Below are positions 22,227-30,447 of a stretch of DNA of 64,000 nucleotides, piece after piece (position 1 is the first letter of the stretch; every line of letters begins with the position of its first letter). The notes beneath the pieces are model-generated. The model was not told the origin of the DNA. It was given only the letters and a program-made list of their open reading frames with translations, and did not search any database. Source of the DNA: Roseburia sp. (lineage in GTDB: Bacteria > Bacillota > Clostridia > Lachnospirales > Lachnospiraceae). The DNA lies in the NCBI GenBank assembly GCA_026168605.1, contig JAPFDX010000012.1, positions 1-64,000 on the forward strand, in the 5' to 3' direction. The position numbers and the translations under genes are program-made.

Positions 22227-23990
22227 CTATGGATTTCCCATATAGTTACTTTCACTTTTTCCCACTTGTATATCCAGCGCATCTTTTAAGACTGCGAAAT
22301 CCGAATACAACTGCAAATGCGTCTCCCACATTACTTCAATGCCCTCTGTCATCGTCCCCGCCTGCGCCTCCTGCAAAGCCTCTTCCTCAGAAATCTCTAT
22401 ATCCATGCGGTATCGGAACAGATAAAGGATTGCCGCCGTGATCACACGCTGCTGCTCCTCGTCGTCGGCAGCCTGATACTCCTCGTAGGTGTAGGAAAGA
22501 TAGGGCTTATATTCACCCAGATCAACCTCCTCGATATCTTCGCCCTCGGAAAGATTCTGCGCCACCTGATTTGCATGATCCATCGTTTCCTTCAGATTGT
22601 CAAGCCCCATCATGTGCATATTCTCGATAGAATTCTCTACGAATGCCTGCATACCTTCCACATAGTTTTCCATTACTTCCTGCGCGTCCCGGATATCGCT
22701 CTCCGTCAATTCTCCTTCTTCCACCTGACCGCCTAAAATTGCCTGATACAGGACAAGCGCTATTCCAATATCCCAGAGTTCCTCTTCCCCTGCATTCTGA
22801 CAGTCCTCATAATCATAATCAAGCAGGTACGCGTCGTAATAATGGCTGGTGATCGGATCACCCTTCAGTTCTCCCTCTGCCACCAGTGTCTGTTTCGCCA
22901 CGTCCTTTCCACTTAAAATCTCCACCCGTTCACTGGCATAGGCAGTCCCGGACGGGCTCGTCCTCTCCTTCTCCGAAAAAACTTCCAGCTTCATCTGGCT
23001 GTCATAAAACTCCGGAAGCTTCACTTCCACCGTCCCACTGCCGGAACTGCTGGTATCCGCAATTTTCCCGTAGGCATATACATCGTTCTTTTTCTGACTG
23101 CGGATCACTGCATACAACCCGTTTCCCTCTCCCGTGGTTGCGTTGTAGTAGCGAAAGCGGCATACATCTTCGTCCAGTTCCACGTCCTCGATCGTCACAT
23201 ACTGCGCTGCGGAAGATACAACAAGGCTCCACTCCCCGGAAGGCTCTTCCTCCTGCTCAAAGGTGGAAAGCTCCTGCGATACCTCCATAGAAAGCGGAAG
23301 AGAAGCATCCCTGATATAGGCGATACTGTTTTTGTCTATCTCACAGCAGGGGCGGAAGATTGCCGCCTCTTCCAGGCGCTGGATCTCCTCCGAATACACA
23401 TCACCACTGTCCGAAAGTATGTATGAGCCATCCGCCTCTATGCGAACCGGCTTGTTGCCTTCACACGCCCACCATGTTTCTTGGTAGCCCAACCCTTCAT
23501 TCGACTCCCCAAATCCCATATCCTTCCAGTCCCCTCCCATATAGTTGAAAGACAGCGGATACAGTCTGTCATCCCAGCCATAAGATGACTGGATGCTCAT
23601 CAACTGCTGTTCTTCTGTTGAAAATGCCATTTGCAGAAAATCACCGTTCAGATATTCCCTCATATCACTGTTTTCCCAGGTCACCTCCCCGCCTCCTGCA
23701 CTCTGGGAAAGAAACGGGCGTCTCAGTTCCTGCTCATACTCTTCCGGCATTTCGTCTAAAAACAACACCATCCTGCCATCTGCCGCTTTGCCCGAAAGCA
23801 GCCGCCATTTCATGTCTCCAAAATATACATACTCTCCTCTCCATTCGCCGTCCTCCGGTGCCTGCGGATCATTTAAACCGGAGGCAGACATCCGGATCTG
23901 TCCGGAGACGGCGATATCCCCCGTCGAACTGCAGCCGGAAAGAGCAAGGATGCCAATGAAAGCTGCCGCGATACCAATCCATTTTTTCAT
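22227..23990 (-). CDS. Large secreted lipoprotein with DUF6273-like region
   Basis: 587 residues. Signal MKKWIGIAAAFIGILALSGC with lipobox LSGC. Residues about 45-235 resemble the DUF6273-type module (WRLLSGKAADGRMVLFLDEM; SDMREYLNGDFLQMAF). A beta-rich middle contains YGKIADTSSSGSGTVEVKLP, and the last third is acidic and helical. Role unknown, outer face of the membrane. The ATG at 23990 follows AGAAGAAGGG; the frame upstream to 24092 has no site and runs through the hairpin repeat at 24013. Confidence 0.75.
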   Translation of the reverse strand: MKKWIGIAAAFIGILALSGCSSTGDIAVSGQIRMSASGLNDPQAPEDGEWRGEYVYFGDMKWRLLSGKAADGRMVLFLDEMPEEYEQELRRPFLSQSAGGGEVTWENSDMREYLNGDFLQMAFSTEEQQLMSIQSSYGWDDRLYPLSFNYMGGDWKDMGFGESNEGLGYQETWWACEGNKPVRIEADGSYILSDSGDVYSEEIQRLEEAAIFRPCCEIDKNSIAYIRDASLPLSMEVSQELSTFEQEEEPSGEWSLVVSSAAQYVTIEDVELDEDVCRFRYYNATTGEGNGLYAVIRSQKKNDVYAYGKIADTSSSGSGTVEVKLPEFYDSQMKLEVFSEKERTSPSGTAYASERVEILSGKDVAKQTLVAEGELKGDPITSHYYDAYLLDYDYEDCQNAGEEELWDIGIALVLYQAILGGQVEEGELTESDIRDAQEVMENYVEGMQAFVENSIENMHMMGLDNLKETMDHANQVAQNLSEGEDIEEVDLGEYKPYLSYTYEEYQAADDEEQQRVITAAILYLFRYRMDIEISEEEALQEAQAGTMTEGIEVMWETHLQLYSDFAVLKDALDIQVGKSESNYMGNP

Positions 23991-24012
23991 ACCCTTCTTC
24001 TCCTTTGTTTGA

Positions 24013-24047
24013 CATAAGAGGGGCTCGCAAAGCGTGCCTCTCGCTGT
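24013..24047. repeat. 35-bp hairpin repeat, copy 1
   Basis: Matches the copy at 61158-61192 at 31 of 35 positions. GAGGGGC pairs with GCCTCTC and the inner CGC pairs with GCG around an AAA loop. Two of the four differences (positions 9 and 27) pair with each other and keep a G-U pair in both copies on the plus strand. Here it lies upstream of the lipoprotein gene. Confidence 0.65.
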
Positions 24048-24094
24048 TATCTTACCATAACCCCGCGAGCATGAAAATATTTTCTTTTCCAATT

Positions 24095-25693
24095 TTAACC
24101 GACGGTGCCAAGATTTGTCCGCGCATTTCTCCGGTATAAAAACGCGGTTGCCGCAAGTACTGCGGCGAGCACGGCAAACCGCATCAGGTGCGCAGATACC
24201 TGCGTCACAAAAACCACCGGAAACGCGCCAAGAAGGATCAGCAGACAGCCTCCAAAGCCGCCGACCGCCCCCGAGGCGCTCTGCTTTACGATCGTCACCT
24301 CATTCTCCCAGTCGAACACTGCCAACCGCAGATTCACGGTGATCCCAAAGACGCAGGCAAACGTCATCAAAACCACCGGGAGCACGAGAAGCCAGACCGA
24401 CTCCATGAGCCCCGGGGAAAAGACGATCAGAAGCAGCGCCTCGGACACCGCATAAAACGGCGCGATCACCGCCAGATTCAGCAGTATCTTTGCGTCAAAC
24501 ACATCCTTTGCCGAGACCGGGAGACTTTTCGTGATCCACCACTGTTTTCCCTCCATCGAAACGGAGGTCGCCGTCGTCGTCATCATGCAGGACATCGCCG
24601 CCATCAGAAATGGCACGGCGCGCAGGATCAGTTCCGGTGGCACCGGCACCAGTTCCAGTATTTTTTCTTTTCCGGCAACAAAGATCCCGACCGCAAACAG
24701 CAGCATAAGCACCGGTCCCATGATCGTGTTGACGGTATACACACTCGAGGAAACATAGCGCTTCCACTCCTTGACAAACAGCGCGCAGGGAATGGAACGG
24801 ATCTTTAACTCCTGCATCCGGTAGTCGTGACGCGCCGTCACGCTGTAAAGACTTCTGCAGATCCGCCTGAAATTCACGGCGACCAGCGCCATGACCGCCG
24901 CAAACAGCGCGATGGATCTGCAAAAATACATCGCCGCCGCACGCGGGCTGCCGTCCGTCATCATCTGTCCCAGCCAGACCGCCGGGGGATAGACCGAAGC
25001 GATCGCCTCACTGAGAATCCCCGAAAAATTCCGCATCAGATCCGCGGTCAGCTCCCCACGCTCCTCGAGCACGGAAAGTCCTGACCCCATCGCCATCAGC
25101 CCAAAGACGAGCAGCACTGACAGCAGCGTCGCGACCATACTCTTGTGCTTCATCCGCGACGAGACGGCCGTGATCACCGCCCCGAAAAGAACCGCGACCG
25201 TCATCGGGAGCATCGGCAGAAACAGCGTCCCGACCACTCCCCACACATAAAACGACAGCGCCGGGCGCAGCATCACGCCGTACACCGCCATCCCCGGCAG
25301 CATAATGGCAGTCGCCAGCAGCAGATTTCCCAGATACATCACGAGAAAACGGCTCACCACAACCGCCGTCTGCGAGATGGGAAGCGCACACAGCACCTCG
25401 TAGGAATTTTTCTGAAAGATCACGCTGCCCGCCTGAAACATCCCAAAAAAGAAAATGAAAACTCCGGCGATCATGCCAAGATACATCGGGAGAACGTCTT
25501 CCATCCCCAGAAGAATGTACGCGTACGCAGCGCCGCCCACATAGCCAGCCATCATCAGCACCAGCAGCCCCCGGAGCGCCGCCATCGCGATCATTCCCGC
25601 ACGCTTTTTCCGATCCCTGGAATACCGCACAGCATTGATATTCCAGACATTCAAAAGCTGCGCTTTCGTCAAAAGCTCAATCTGTCTGACCAT
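24095..25693 (-). CDS. ABC transporter permease, ABC-2 type
   Basis: 532 residues with about twelve hydrophobic segments, for example GLLVLMMAGYVGGAAYAYIL, MYLGMIAGVFIFFFGMFQAG and VALVAVNF. The segment SYEVLCALPISQTAVVVSRF resembles permeases of the putative ABC-2 exporter group. The ATG at 25693 overlaps the ATPase gene by 17 bases; the frame continues open upstream only as a shadow of that gene. Together they form an exporter of unknown substrate. Confidence 0.85.
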   Translation of the reverse strand: MVRQIELLTKAQLLNVWNINAVRYSRDRKKRAGMIAMAALRGLLVLMMAGYVGGAAYAYILLGMEDVLPMYLGMIAGVFIFFFGMFQAGSVIFQKNSYEVLCALPISQTAVVVSRFLVMYLGNLLLATAIMLPGMAVYGVMLRPALSFYVWGVVGTLFLPMLPMTVAVLFGAVITAVSSRMKHKSMVATLLSVLLVFGLMAMGSGLSVLEERGELTADLMRNFSGILSEAIASVYPPAVWLGQMMTDGSPRAAAMYFCRSIALFAAVMALVAVNFRRICRSLYSVTARHDYRMQELKIRSIPCALFVKEWKRYVSSSVYTVNTIMGPVLMLLFAVGIFVAGKEKILELVPVPPELILRAVPFLMAAMSCMMTTTATSVSMEGKQWWITKSLPVSAKDVFDAKILLNLAVIAPFYAVSEALLLIVFSPGLMESVWLLVLPVVLMTFACVFGITVNLRLAVFDWENEVTIVKQSASGAVGGFGGCLLILLGAFPVVFVTQVSAHLMRFAVLAAVLAATAFLYRRNARTNLGTVG

Positions 25694-26402
25694 TGACTGC
25701 CACCTCCATAAACGTGGATTCCAGCGATCCGCCCTTCGCCACGATGTCCTCCATCCTGCCCGCCGCGACCAGCCTGCCGTCCCTGATGATCGCCACCTTG
25801 TTGCAGAGTTTCTCCGCCACCTCCAGCACATGGGTCGAGAAAAAGATCGCGCCGCCCTCCGCGCAGAGATTCCGCATGACGTCTTTTAACACCAGCGACG
25901 CCTTCGGATCGAGCCCGACAAACGGCTCATCCAGGATCAGAAGCTTCGGTGTATGTACCAACGCCGACAGGATCGCCAGCTTCTGCTTCATGCCATGCGA
26001 ATAGGACGAGATCAGATCGCCGAGCGACGACGTGATCTCAAAGGCGTCCGCGTAGGTTTCGATGCGTTCCCTGCGCTCCGCCGCCGAAACCCGGAAAATA
26101 TCCGAGATAAAGTTCAGATACTGGATACCCGTCATATATTCGTACAGATCCGGGTTGTCCGGGATGTATGCCGTCCGCTCCTTGCACGCCATCGCGTCCT
26201 TCTTTACGGACAAGCCGTCAATCCATATCTCTCCCTCGTCAAAATCCTGGATCCCGGTGATACACTTGATCGTCGTCGTCTTGCCCGCACCGTTATGCCC
26301 GATAAATCCGTAAATGTCCCCCGCCTCAATCTCCAGATCAAGACCGGTCACTCCCTTGTCACTCCCCTTGTAGTGTTTCGTTAAATTCTGAATGGTAAGC
26401 AT
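25677..26402 (-). CDS. ABC transporter ATP-binding protein
   Basis: 241 residues: Walker A GHNGAGKTT, signature YSHGMKQKLAILSAL (a SHGMKQ variant common in ABC-2 exporters), Walker B KLLILDEPFVGLDP and H-loop STHVLEVAEKL. Partner of the permease immediately downstream and expressed behind the winged-helix regulator. Confidence 0.93.
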   Translation of the reverse strand: MLTIQNLTKHYKGSDKGVTGLDLEIEAGDIYGFIGHNGAGKTTTIKCITGIQDFDEGEIWIDGLSVKKDAMACKERTAYIPDNPDLYEYMTGIQYLNFISDIFRVSAAERRERIETYADAFEITSSLGDLISSYSHGMKQKLAILSALVHTPKLLILDEPFVGLDPKASLVLKDVMRNLCAEGGAIFFSTHVLEVAEKLCNKVAIIRDGRLVAAGRMEDIVAKGGSLESTFMEVAVNGQTD

Positions 26403-26414
26403 TGTTTCCTCCTT

Positions 26415-26936
26415 CTATGTCTCCTCGCCCGGCGAGGAGATAAATGTGATGCGGCGCATTTTTCTGCCCTCCGCGGGCTTATTTCCTGCCACCTCGGCAA
26501 ACACCGCGCTAAGCTTCTGCAAAAACTCCATAAATTCTTCATCCGACAGCAGCAGCGTAGAATTTTGCAGCGCCAGCATATCCCTCCCGGCGTCCGCATC
26601 CTCCCTCTGAAAATATCTCAGAAAAGAGGTCTGAAGCGACAGCAAAAATGTGTAAAAGACAGTCGCAAGTTCCTTCGCCCCGGGTTCCTTCGGGAGCGGA
26701 TCTCTCACCAGCGCATACGTCTTTTCCACCGCGCCCCGCACGCTCTTCTCCTCTGTCACCTCGATACATCCCGCTTCGTACAACTTTTTGATGTGCCGGT
26801 AGCAGCTCGCAACCGGGATATCCGAAAGCTCCCGCTGCATCTCCTTCGCCGTCCCTTTTCCATGCACAATCAGATACTGTATGATGCGCTGCCGCACCGG
26901 ATTCATCACGACTTCTGCCATTGAATCAAAATCCAT
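26415..26936 (-). CDS. Winged-helix regulator of the ABC exporter
   Basis: 173 residues. An ArsR-like winged helix spans about 8-70 (VVMNPVRQRIIQYLIVHGKG; TAKEMQRELSDIPVASCYRH; IKKLYEAGCIEV), followed by a helical C-terminal domain and a tail ending FISSPGEET. First gene of a three-gene operon, 12 bases before the ATPase gene. It probably represses its own promoter, where GATAATA is repeated. Confidence 0.85.
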   Translation of the reverse strand: MDFDSMAEVVMNPVRQRIIQYLIVHGKGTAKEMQRELSDIPVASCYRHIKKLYEAGCIEVTEEKSVRGAVEKTYALVRDPLPKEPGAKELATVFYTFLLSLQTSFLRYFQREDADAGRDMLALQNSTLLLSDEEFMEFLQKLSAVFAEVAGNKPAEGRKMRRITFISSPGEET

Positions 26937-26966
26937 CCAATCCCTCCTCTAATATTATTGATTTTG

Positions 26967-26995
26967 ATAATACTCTCATTTATGATAATAGTCAA
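26967..26995 (-). promoter_or_regulatory. Promoter of winged-helix/ABC operon
   Basis: On the minus strand TTGACT (26990-26995) and TATTAT (26967-26972) are 17 bases apart. The heptamer GATAATA occurs at 26966-26972 and 26984-26990 on the plus strand, 18 bases apart, possible repressor half-sites. Confidence 0.68.
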
Positions 26996-26999
26996 GTAA

Positions 27000-27031
27000 A
27001 AACTACGGTACGGGGAAAAATCCCCGTACCG
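27000..27031 (-). terminator. Terminator of the NfnAB-like operon
   Basis: CGGTACGGGG pairs perfectly with CCCCGTACCG across AAAAAT. On the minus strand it is followed by TAGTTTTTAC, and it sits 18 bases after the stop at 27049. Confidence 0.8.
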
Positions 27032-27048
27032 GTATTTTGTAACATCTT

Positions 27049-28434
27049 TTATTTGTTCCGCAGGTATTCGTCGATCCCCGCTGCCGCCGCCTTGCCTGCG
27101 CCCATCGCAAGGATCACGGTCGCCGCGCCCGTCACTGCGTCTCCCCCGGCAAAAACGCCCGGCTTTGACGTCGCTCCGTTCTCCTCCGACGCCACAATAC
27201 ACTTTCTGCGGTTGGTCTCAAGTCCCTTCGTCGTCGAAGAGATCAGCGGATTCGGCGAAGTGCCCAGCGACATGATCACGGTGTCAGCCTCCATGACATA
27301 CTCCGAGCCGGGGATTTCCACCGGACTTCTTCTACCGGACTCATCCGGCTCTCCGAGCTCCATACGGATGATCTTCGCGCCCTTCACACAGCCGTTCTCG
27401 TCGACCAGAAGCTCCGTCGGATTCTGGAGAAGATCAAAAATGATCCCCTCCTCCTTCGCGTGGTGGATCTCCTCCCGGCGCGCCGGAAGCTCCTCCTCGC
27501 CGCGGCGGTACACGATATGTACCTCCGCCCCGAGACGTCTCGCCGTTCTCGCCGCATCCATCGCGACATTGCCGCCGCCGACCACGATCACTTTATTTCC
27601 CGCCTTCACCGGGGTGTCGTAGTCCTCCAGGAACGCTTTCATCAGATTGTTTCTCGTCAGATACTCATTTGCCGAGAACACGCCCATCGCCTGCTCTCCC
27701 GGGATCCCCATGAAACGCGGAAGCCCTGCGCCCGAACCGATAAAGACTGCCTCAAAGCCCTCGTCCTCCATCAGCTCGTCGATCGTCACGGACTTGCCGA
27801 TCACCACATTCGTCTCGATCTTCACACCGAGCGCACGCACATTTTCCACCTCGGCAGCCACAACTTCCTGCTTTGGCAGACGAAACTCCGGAATACCGTA
27901 GACCAGTACGCCGCCCGCCTCGTGCAGCGCCTCAAAAATCGTCACATCGTAGCCCATCTTTGCCAGATCCCCGGCACAGGTCAGACCCGCCGGACCGGAA
28001 CCGATCACCGCAACCTTGCGCCCGTTCTTCTCTCCGGCGCACTCCGGACGGATGCCGTGCTCTCTTGCCCAGTCAGCCACAAAACGCTCCAGCTTGCCGA
28101 TGGAAACCGGATCGCCCTTGATCCCGCGGATACACTTGCCCTCGCACTGTGTCTCCTGCGGGCAGACACGTCCGCAGACCGCCGGAAGCGCTGAGGATCT
28201 GCTGATGATCCGGTAAGCCTCCTTGAAATTCCCCTCTTTTACCTGGGTGATAAAGCCCGGAATATCGATGGAAACCGGACAGCCTTTCATGCACTGCGCA
28301 TTTTTACAATTTAAGCAGCGCGCCGCCTCCGCCATCGCCTCCTCCTCATTATAACCCAAGCATACTTCCTCAAAATTCGCCGCACGAACCGCCGGTTCCT
28401 GCTCGCGAACCGGAACTTTGTTTAATACGTCCAT
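27049..28434 (-). CDS. NADPH-dependent oxidoreductase, GltD-like large subunit (NfnB/NfnL type)
   Basis: 461 residues. N-terminal iron-sulfur domain with CLNCKNAQCMKGCPV and CGRVCPQETQCEGKC, FAD site VAVIGSGPAGLTCAGDLAKM and NADPH site VIVVGGGNVAMDAARTARRL. Annotated in genomes as glutamate synthase small subunit, but no large subunit is present and the neighbour is a ferredoxin-NADP reductase-like protein, the pairing of the NfnAB transhydrogenase that couples NADH and ferredoxin to NADP by electron bifurcation. Function by context. Confidence 0.85.
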   Translation of the reverse strand: MDVLNKVPVREQEPAVRAANFEEVCLGYNEEEAMAEAARCLNCKNAQCMKGCPVSIDIPGFITQVKEGNFKEAYRIISRSSALPAVCGRVCPQETQCEGKCIRGIKGDPVSIGKLERFVADWAREHGIRPECAGEKNGRKVAVIGSGPAGLTCAGDLAKMGYDVTIFEALHEAGGVLVYGIPEFRLPKQEVVAAEVENVRALGVKIETNVVIGKSVTIDELMEDEGFEAVFIGSGAGLPRFMGIPGEQAMGVFSANEYLTRNNLMKAFLEDYDTPVKAGNKVIVVGGGNVAMDAARTARRLGAEVHIVYRRGEEELPARREEIHHAKEEGIIFDLLQNPTELLVDENGCVKGAKIIRMELGEPDESGRRSPVEIPGSEYVMEADTVIMSLGTSPNPLISSTTKGLETNRRKCIVASEENGATSKPGVFAGGDAVTGAATVILAMGAGKAAAAGIDEYLRNK

Positions 28435-28446
28435 TATCTGCCTCCT

Positions 28447-29325
28447 CTATTCACAGTTTCCACATCCGCCATGATGTGTGTCGCCTTCCTGAAGCTTTAA
28501 TGCCGCGCGTCCCTCCTCGGTCCGGTACTGTCTCTGGCGCTGCATTGCCTGGTCAAAATCTACCAGATGCCCGTCAAACTCCGGTCCGTCCACGCACGCA
28601 AACTTCACCTCGCCGCCAACCAAAAGACGGCACGCACCGCACATCCCCGTTCCGTCCACCATGACCGGATTCATCGAGACGACCGTCGGTATGCCGAGCT
28701 CCTTTGTCAGCACACACACAAACTTCATCATGATCATCGGTCCGATGGCAACGCAGTGGTCGTAGCGCACGCCCTCATCCCACAGCGCCTGTAACTGCGC
28801 CGTGCCGGTTCCCTGAAAACCGTAGGAGCCGTCGTCCGTGGTCACATAAAGATTGGTCGCCACTTCCCGCATCTCATCCTCTAAAATCAGCAGATCTTTG
28901 TTTCTCGCACCCATGATCACGTCACACTCCACGCCGTGCTCATGCAGCCACTTTACCTGCGGATAGACCGGCGCCGTGCCGACGCCGCCCGCCACGAATA
29001 AAATCTTCTTTTTCTTAAGCTCCTCTATATCCTCATGGATCAGGTCGGACGGACAGCCCAGCGGTCCCACAAAATCCTGAAAGGCATCGCCCTCCTTCAG
29101 ATCCGCCATGCGCTCTGTCGATGAGCCGACTGTCTGAAATACGATTGTAATCAGCCCTTCTTTCCTGTTATAGTCACAAATCGTCAGCGGGATGCGCTCT
29201 CCCACCTCATCCACCTTCACAATCACAAACTGCCCCGGTTCACAGTACTGTGCCACGCGCGGCGCTTTGACGTCCATCAGATAAATCCTGTCCGCCAGCT
29301 TCTCTCTTTTCACGATCGGGTACAT
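28447..29325 (-). CDS. Ferredoxin-NADP reductase-like small subunit (NfnA/NfnS type)
   Basis: 292 residues: FAD domain (CEPGQFVIVKVDEVGERIPL), NAD domain (ILFVAGGVGTAPVYPQVKWL) and C-terminal 2Fe-2S ligands in DGTGMCGACRLLVGG and FACVDGPEF. The ATG at 29325 follows AAGGAGG. The C-terminus, HHGGCGNCE, adds two Cys. It precedes the GltD-like gene by 12 bases; together they look like NfnAB. Sulfide dehydrogenase subunit B is the alternative name. Confidence 0.87.
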   Translation of the reverse strand: MYPIVKREKLADRIYLMDVKAPRVAQYCEPGQFVIVKVDEVGERIPLTICDYNRKEGLITIVFQTVGSSTERMADLKEGDAFQDFVGPLGCPSDLIHEDIEELKKKKILFVAGGVGTAPVYPQVKWLHEHGVECDVIMGARNKDLLILEDEMREVATNLYVTTDDGSYGFQGTGTAQLQALWDEGVRYDHCVAIGPMIMMKFVCVLTKELGIPTVVSMNPVMVDGTGMCGACRLLVGGEVKFACVDGPEFDGHLVDFDQAMQRQRQYRTEEGRAALKLQEGDTHHGGCGNCE

Positions 29326-29382
29326 AAACAACCTCCTTGGGATCTGAAACCCCTCTATTTTGCCTCACTTTTCTATCATAAA

Positions 29383-29413
29383 GGAAAAGCCGTTACAATT
29401 CAACGGCTTTTCC
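29383..29413 (-). terminator. Terminator of the CobW-type GTPase operon
   Basis: GGAAAAGCCGTT pairs perfectly with AACGGCTTTTCC across a seven-base loop. On the minus strand it lies 70 bases after the stop at 29483. Confidence 0.75.
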
Positions 29414-29482
29414 CCCATATTTTCGCTTTTTCAGTTGAAACTTTTGCCGCGCACTCGCATGACTGCGGCGCATTTTCCCGTG

Positions 29483-30433
29483 TCATGAAAAATACACCAG
29501 CTCGTCCTCCGGCGTCGCCGGTTTCTCCGCCGGCTCGATCGATACCGGATAGAGCACCGGTCCTTTCCCCTTGTATTCTTTGGCAAATTCCAGACGCACC
29601 TCCGCGGTGATGTAGATCCACGATTTGTGCGGGATCTTATCCTCATCCGGGTACTTGCACTTAAAGCCGATAAAGGTCACGTCCTCGACACAGCAGGTCA
29701 TCGCAAATCTGCCCGGCACGAACACGCCCTTTTTCAGGTTGTCCGGATTGTAGACAAGCGCCAGGAAACGCACCCTTTTGCCAACGTATTTCTTCGGATT
29801 CTCCATGCAGTCCATATACCAGATGGCATAATCTGCATCCGTGATCTCAAGCTCGTCCCCGGAAATATCAAACGGGAGTTCCTCCTCCCGCTCGTCGAGC
29901 GTTCCGTCCGCGCGCTCATAGACAAGCTGCGCCTTGCGGTTTAACGCCTTGACGTTGCGGCGGTATTTTCCCTTGTCCGTACTGTCGTCGCAGCGGTTGA
30001 AGATCACGACGTCCGCCATAAAAAGCTGCTCCATGATCATTGAACGCATATTGTTCAGATACATATCAAAGGTCGTGGCGTCCACCGTCGCAAGGGACTG
30101 GATGATGACCCAGCCCCGCGGCAGCTTCGTCTCCATCAGCGTATCCATGCCCCAGGTACCGTTGTACTCAAGAAAAATCTGGTCGGGACGGTATTCGGCA
30201 TTGATCCTGGCAAGGCGCTCCTCTGTCAGATCCTCCTCATTCTCGATCATGACAAGCTTCGCATGGATCCTCGCAAGCTCCGTCTCGTCGTATTCGACTT
30301 CACCGTCCTCGCAGCAGATGATCAGGCTTTCGCCCTCCTCCGCAAACCCGTTTTCAAAAAGCGTCTCCTTTATCAGCGTCGTCTTTCCGCTGTCCATAAA
30401 TCCGGTAAATAAATAAATCGGTATTTCCTGCAT
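29483..30433 (-). CDS. CobW/HypB-type GTPase with TIGR03943-like C-terminal domain
   Basis: 316 residues. P-loop GFMDSGKTT near the N-terminus, IFLEYNGTWG as the Walker-B-like region, and VVIFNRCDD as the base-recognition motif. The last 110 residues (VGKRVRFLALVYNPDNLKKG, SWIYITAEVRLEFAKEYKGK) form a beta-rich domain like that in TIGR03943 proteins. The CxCC metal motif of typical CobW proteins is replaced by IICCED. The ATG at 30433 follows GGAGAGAGAT. Likely a metal-handling or chaperone GTPase working with the gene upstream. Confidence 0.78.
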   Translation of the reverse strand: MQEIPIYLFTGFMDSGKTTLIKETLFENGFAEEGESLIICCEDGEVEYDETELARIHAKLVMIENEEDLTEERLARINAEYRPDQIFLEYNGTWGMDTLMETKLPRGWVIIQSLATVDATTFDMYLNNMRSMIMEQLFMADVVIFNRCDDSTDKGKYRRNVKALNRKAQLVYERADGTLDEREEELPFDISGDELEITDADYAIWYMDCMENPKKYVGKRVRFLALVYNPDNLKKGVFVPGRFAMTCCVEDVTFIGFKCKYPDEDKIPHKSWIYITAEVRLEFAKEYKGKGPVLYPVSIEPAEKPATPEDELVYFS

Positions 30434-30447
30434 ATCTCTCTCCATTC

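Noticed and set aside
24095-25831. Longer start for the ABC-2 permease (at 25831)
   Set aside because: The first 46 codons are an out-of-frame reading of the ATPase gene (Arg/Trp rich). The ATG at 25693 fits the overlap.
27049-28434. Function as glutamate synthase small subunit
   Set aside because: The large glutamate synthase subunit is absent and the neighbour is the NfnA-like flavoprotein, so an NfnAB-type role is preferred, though not proven.
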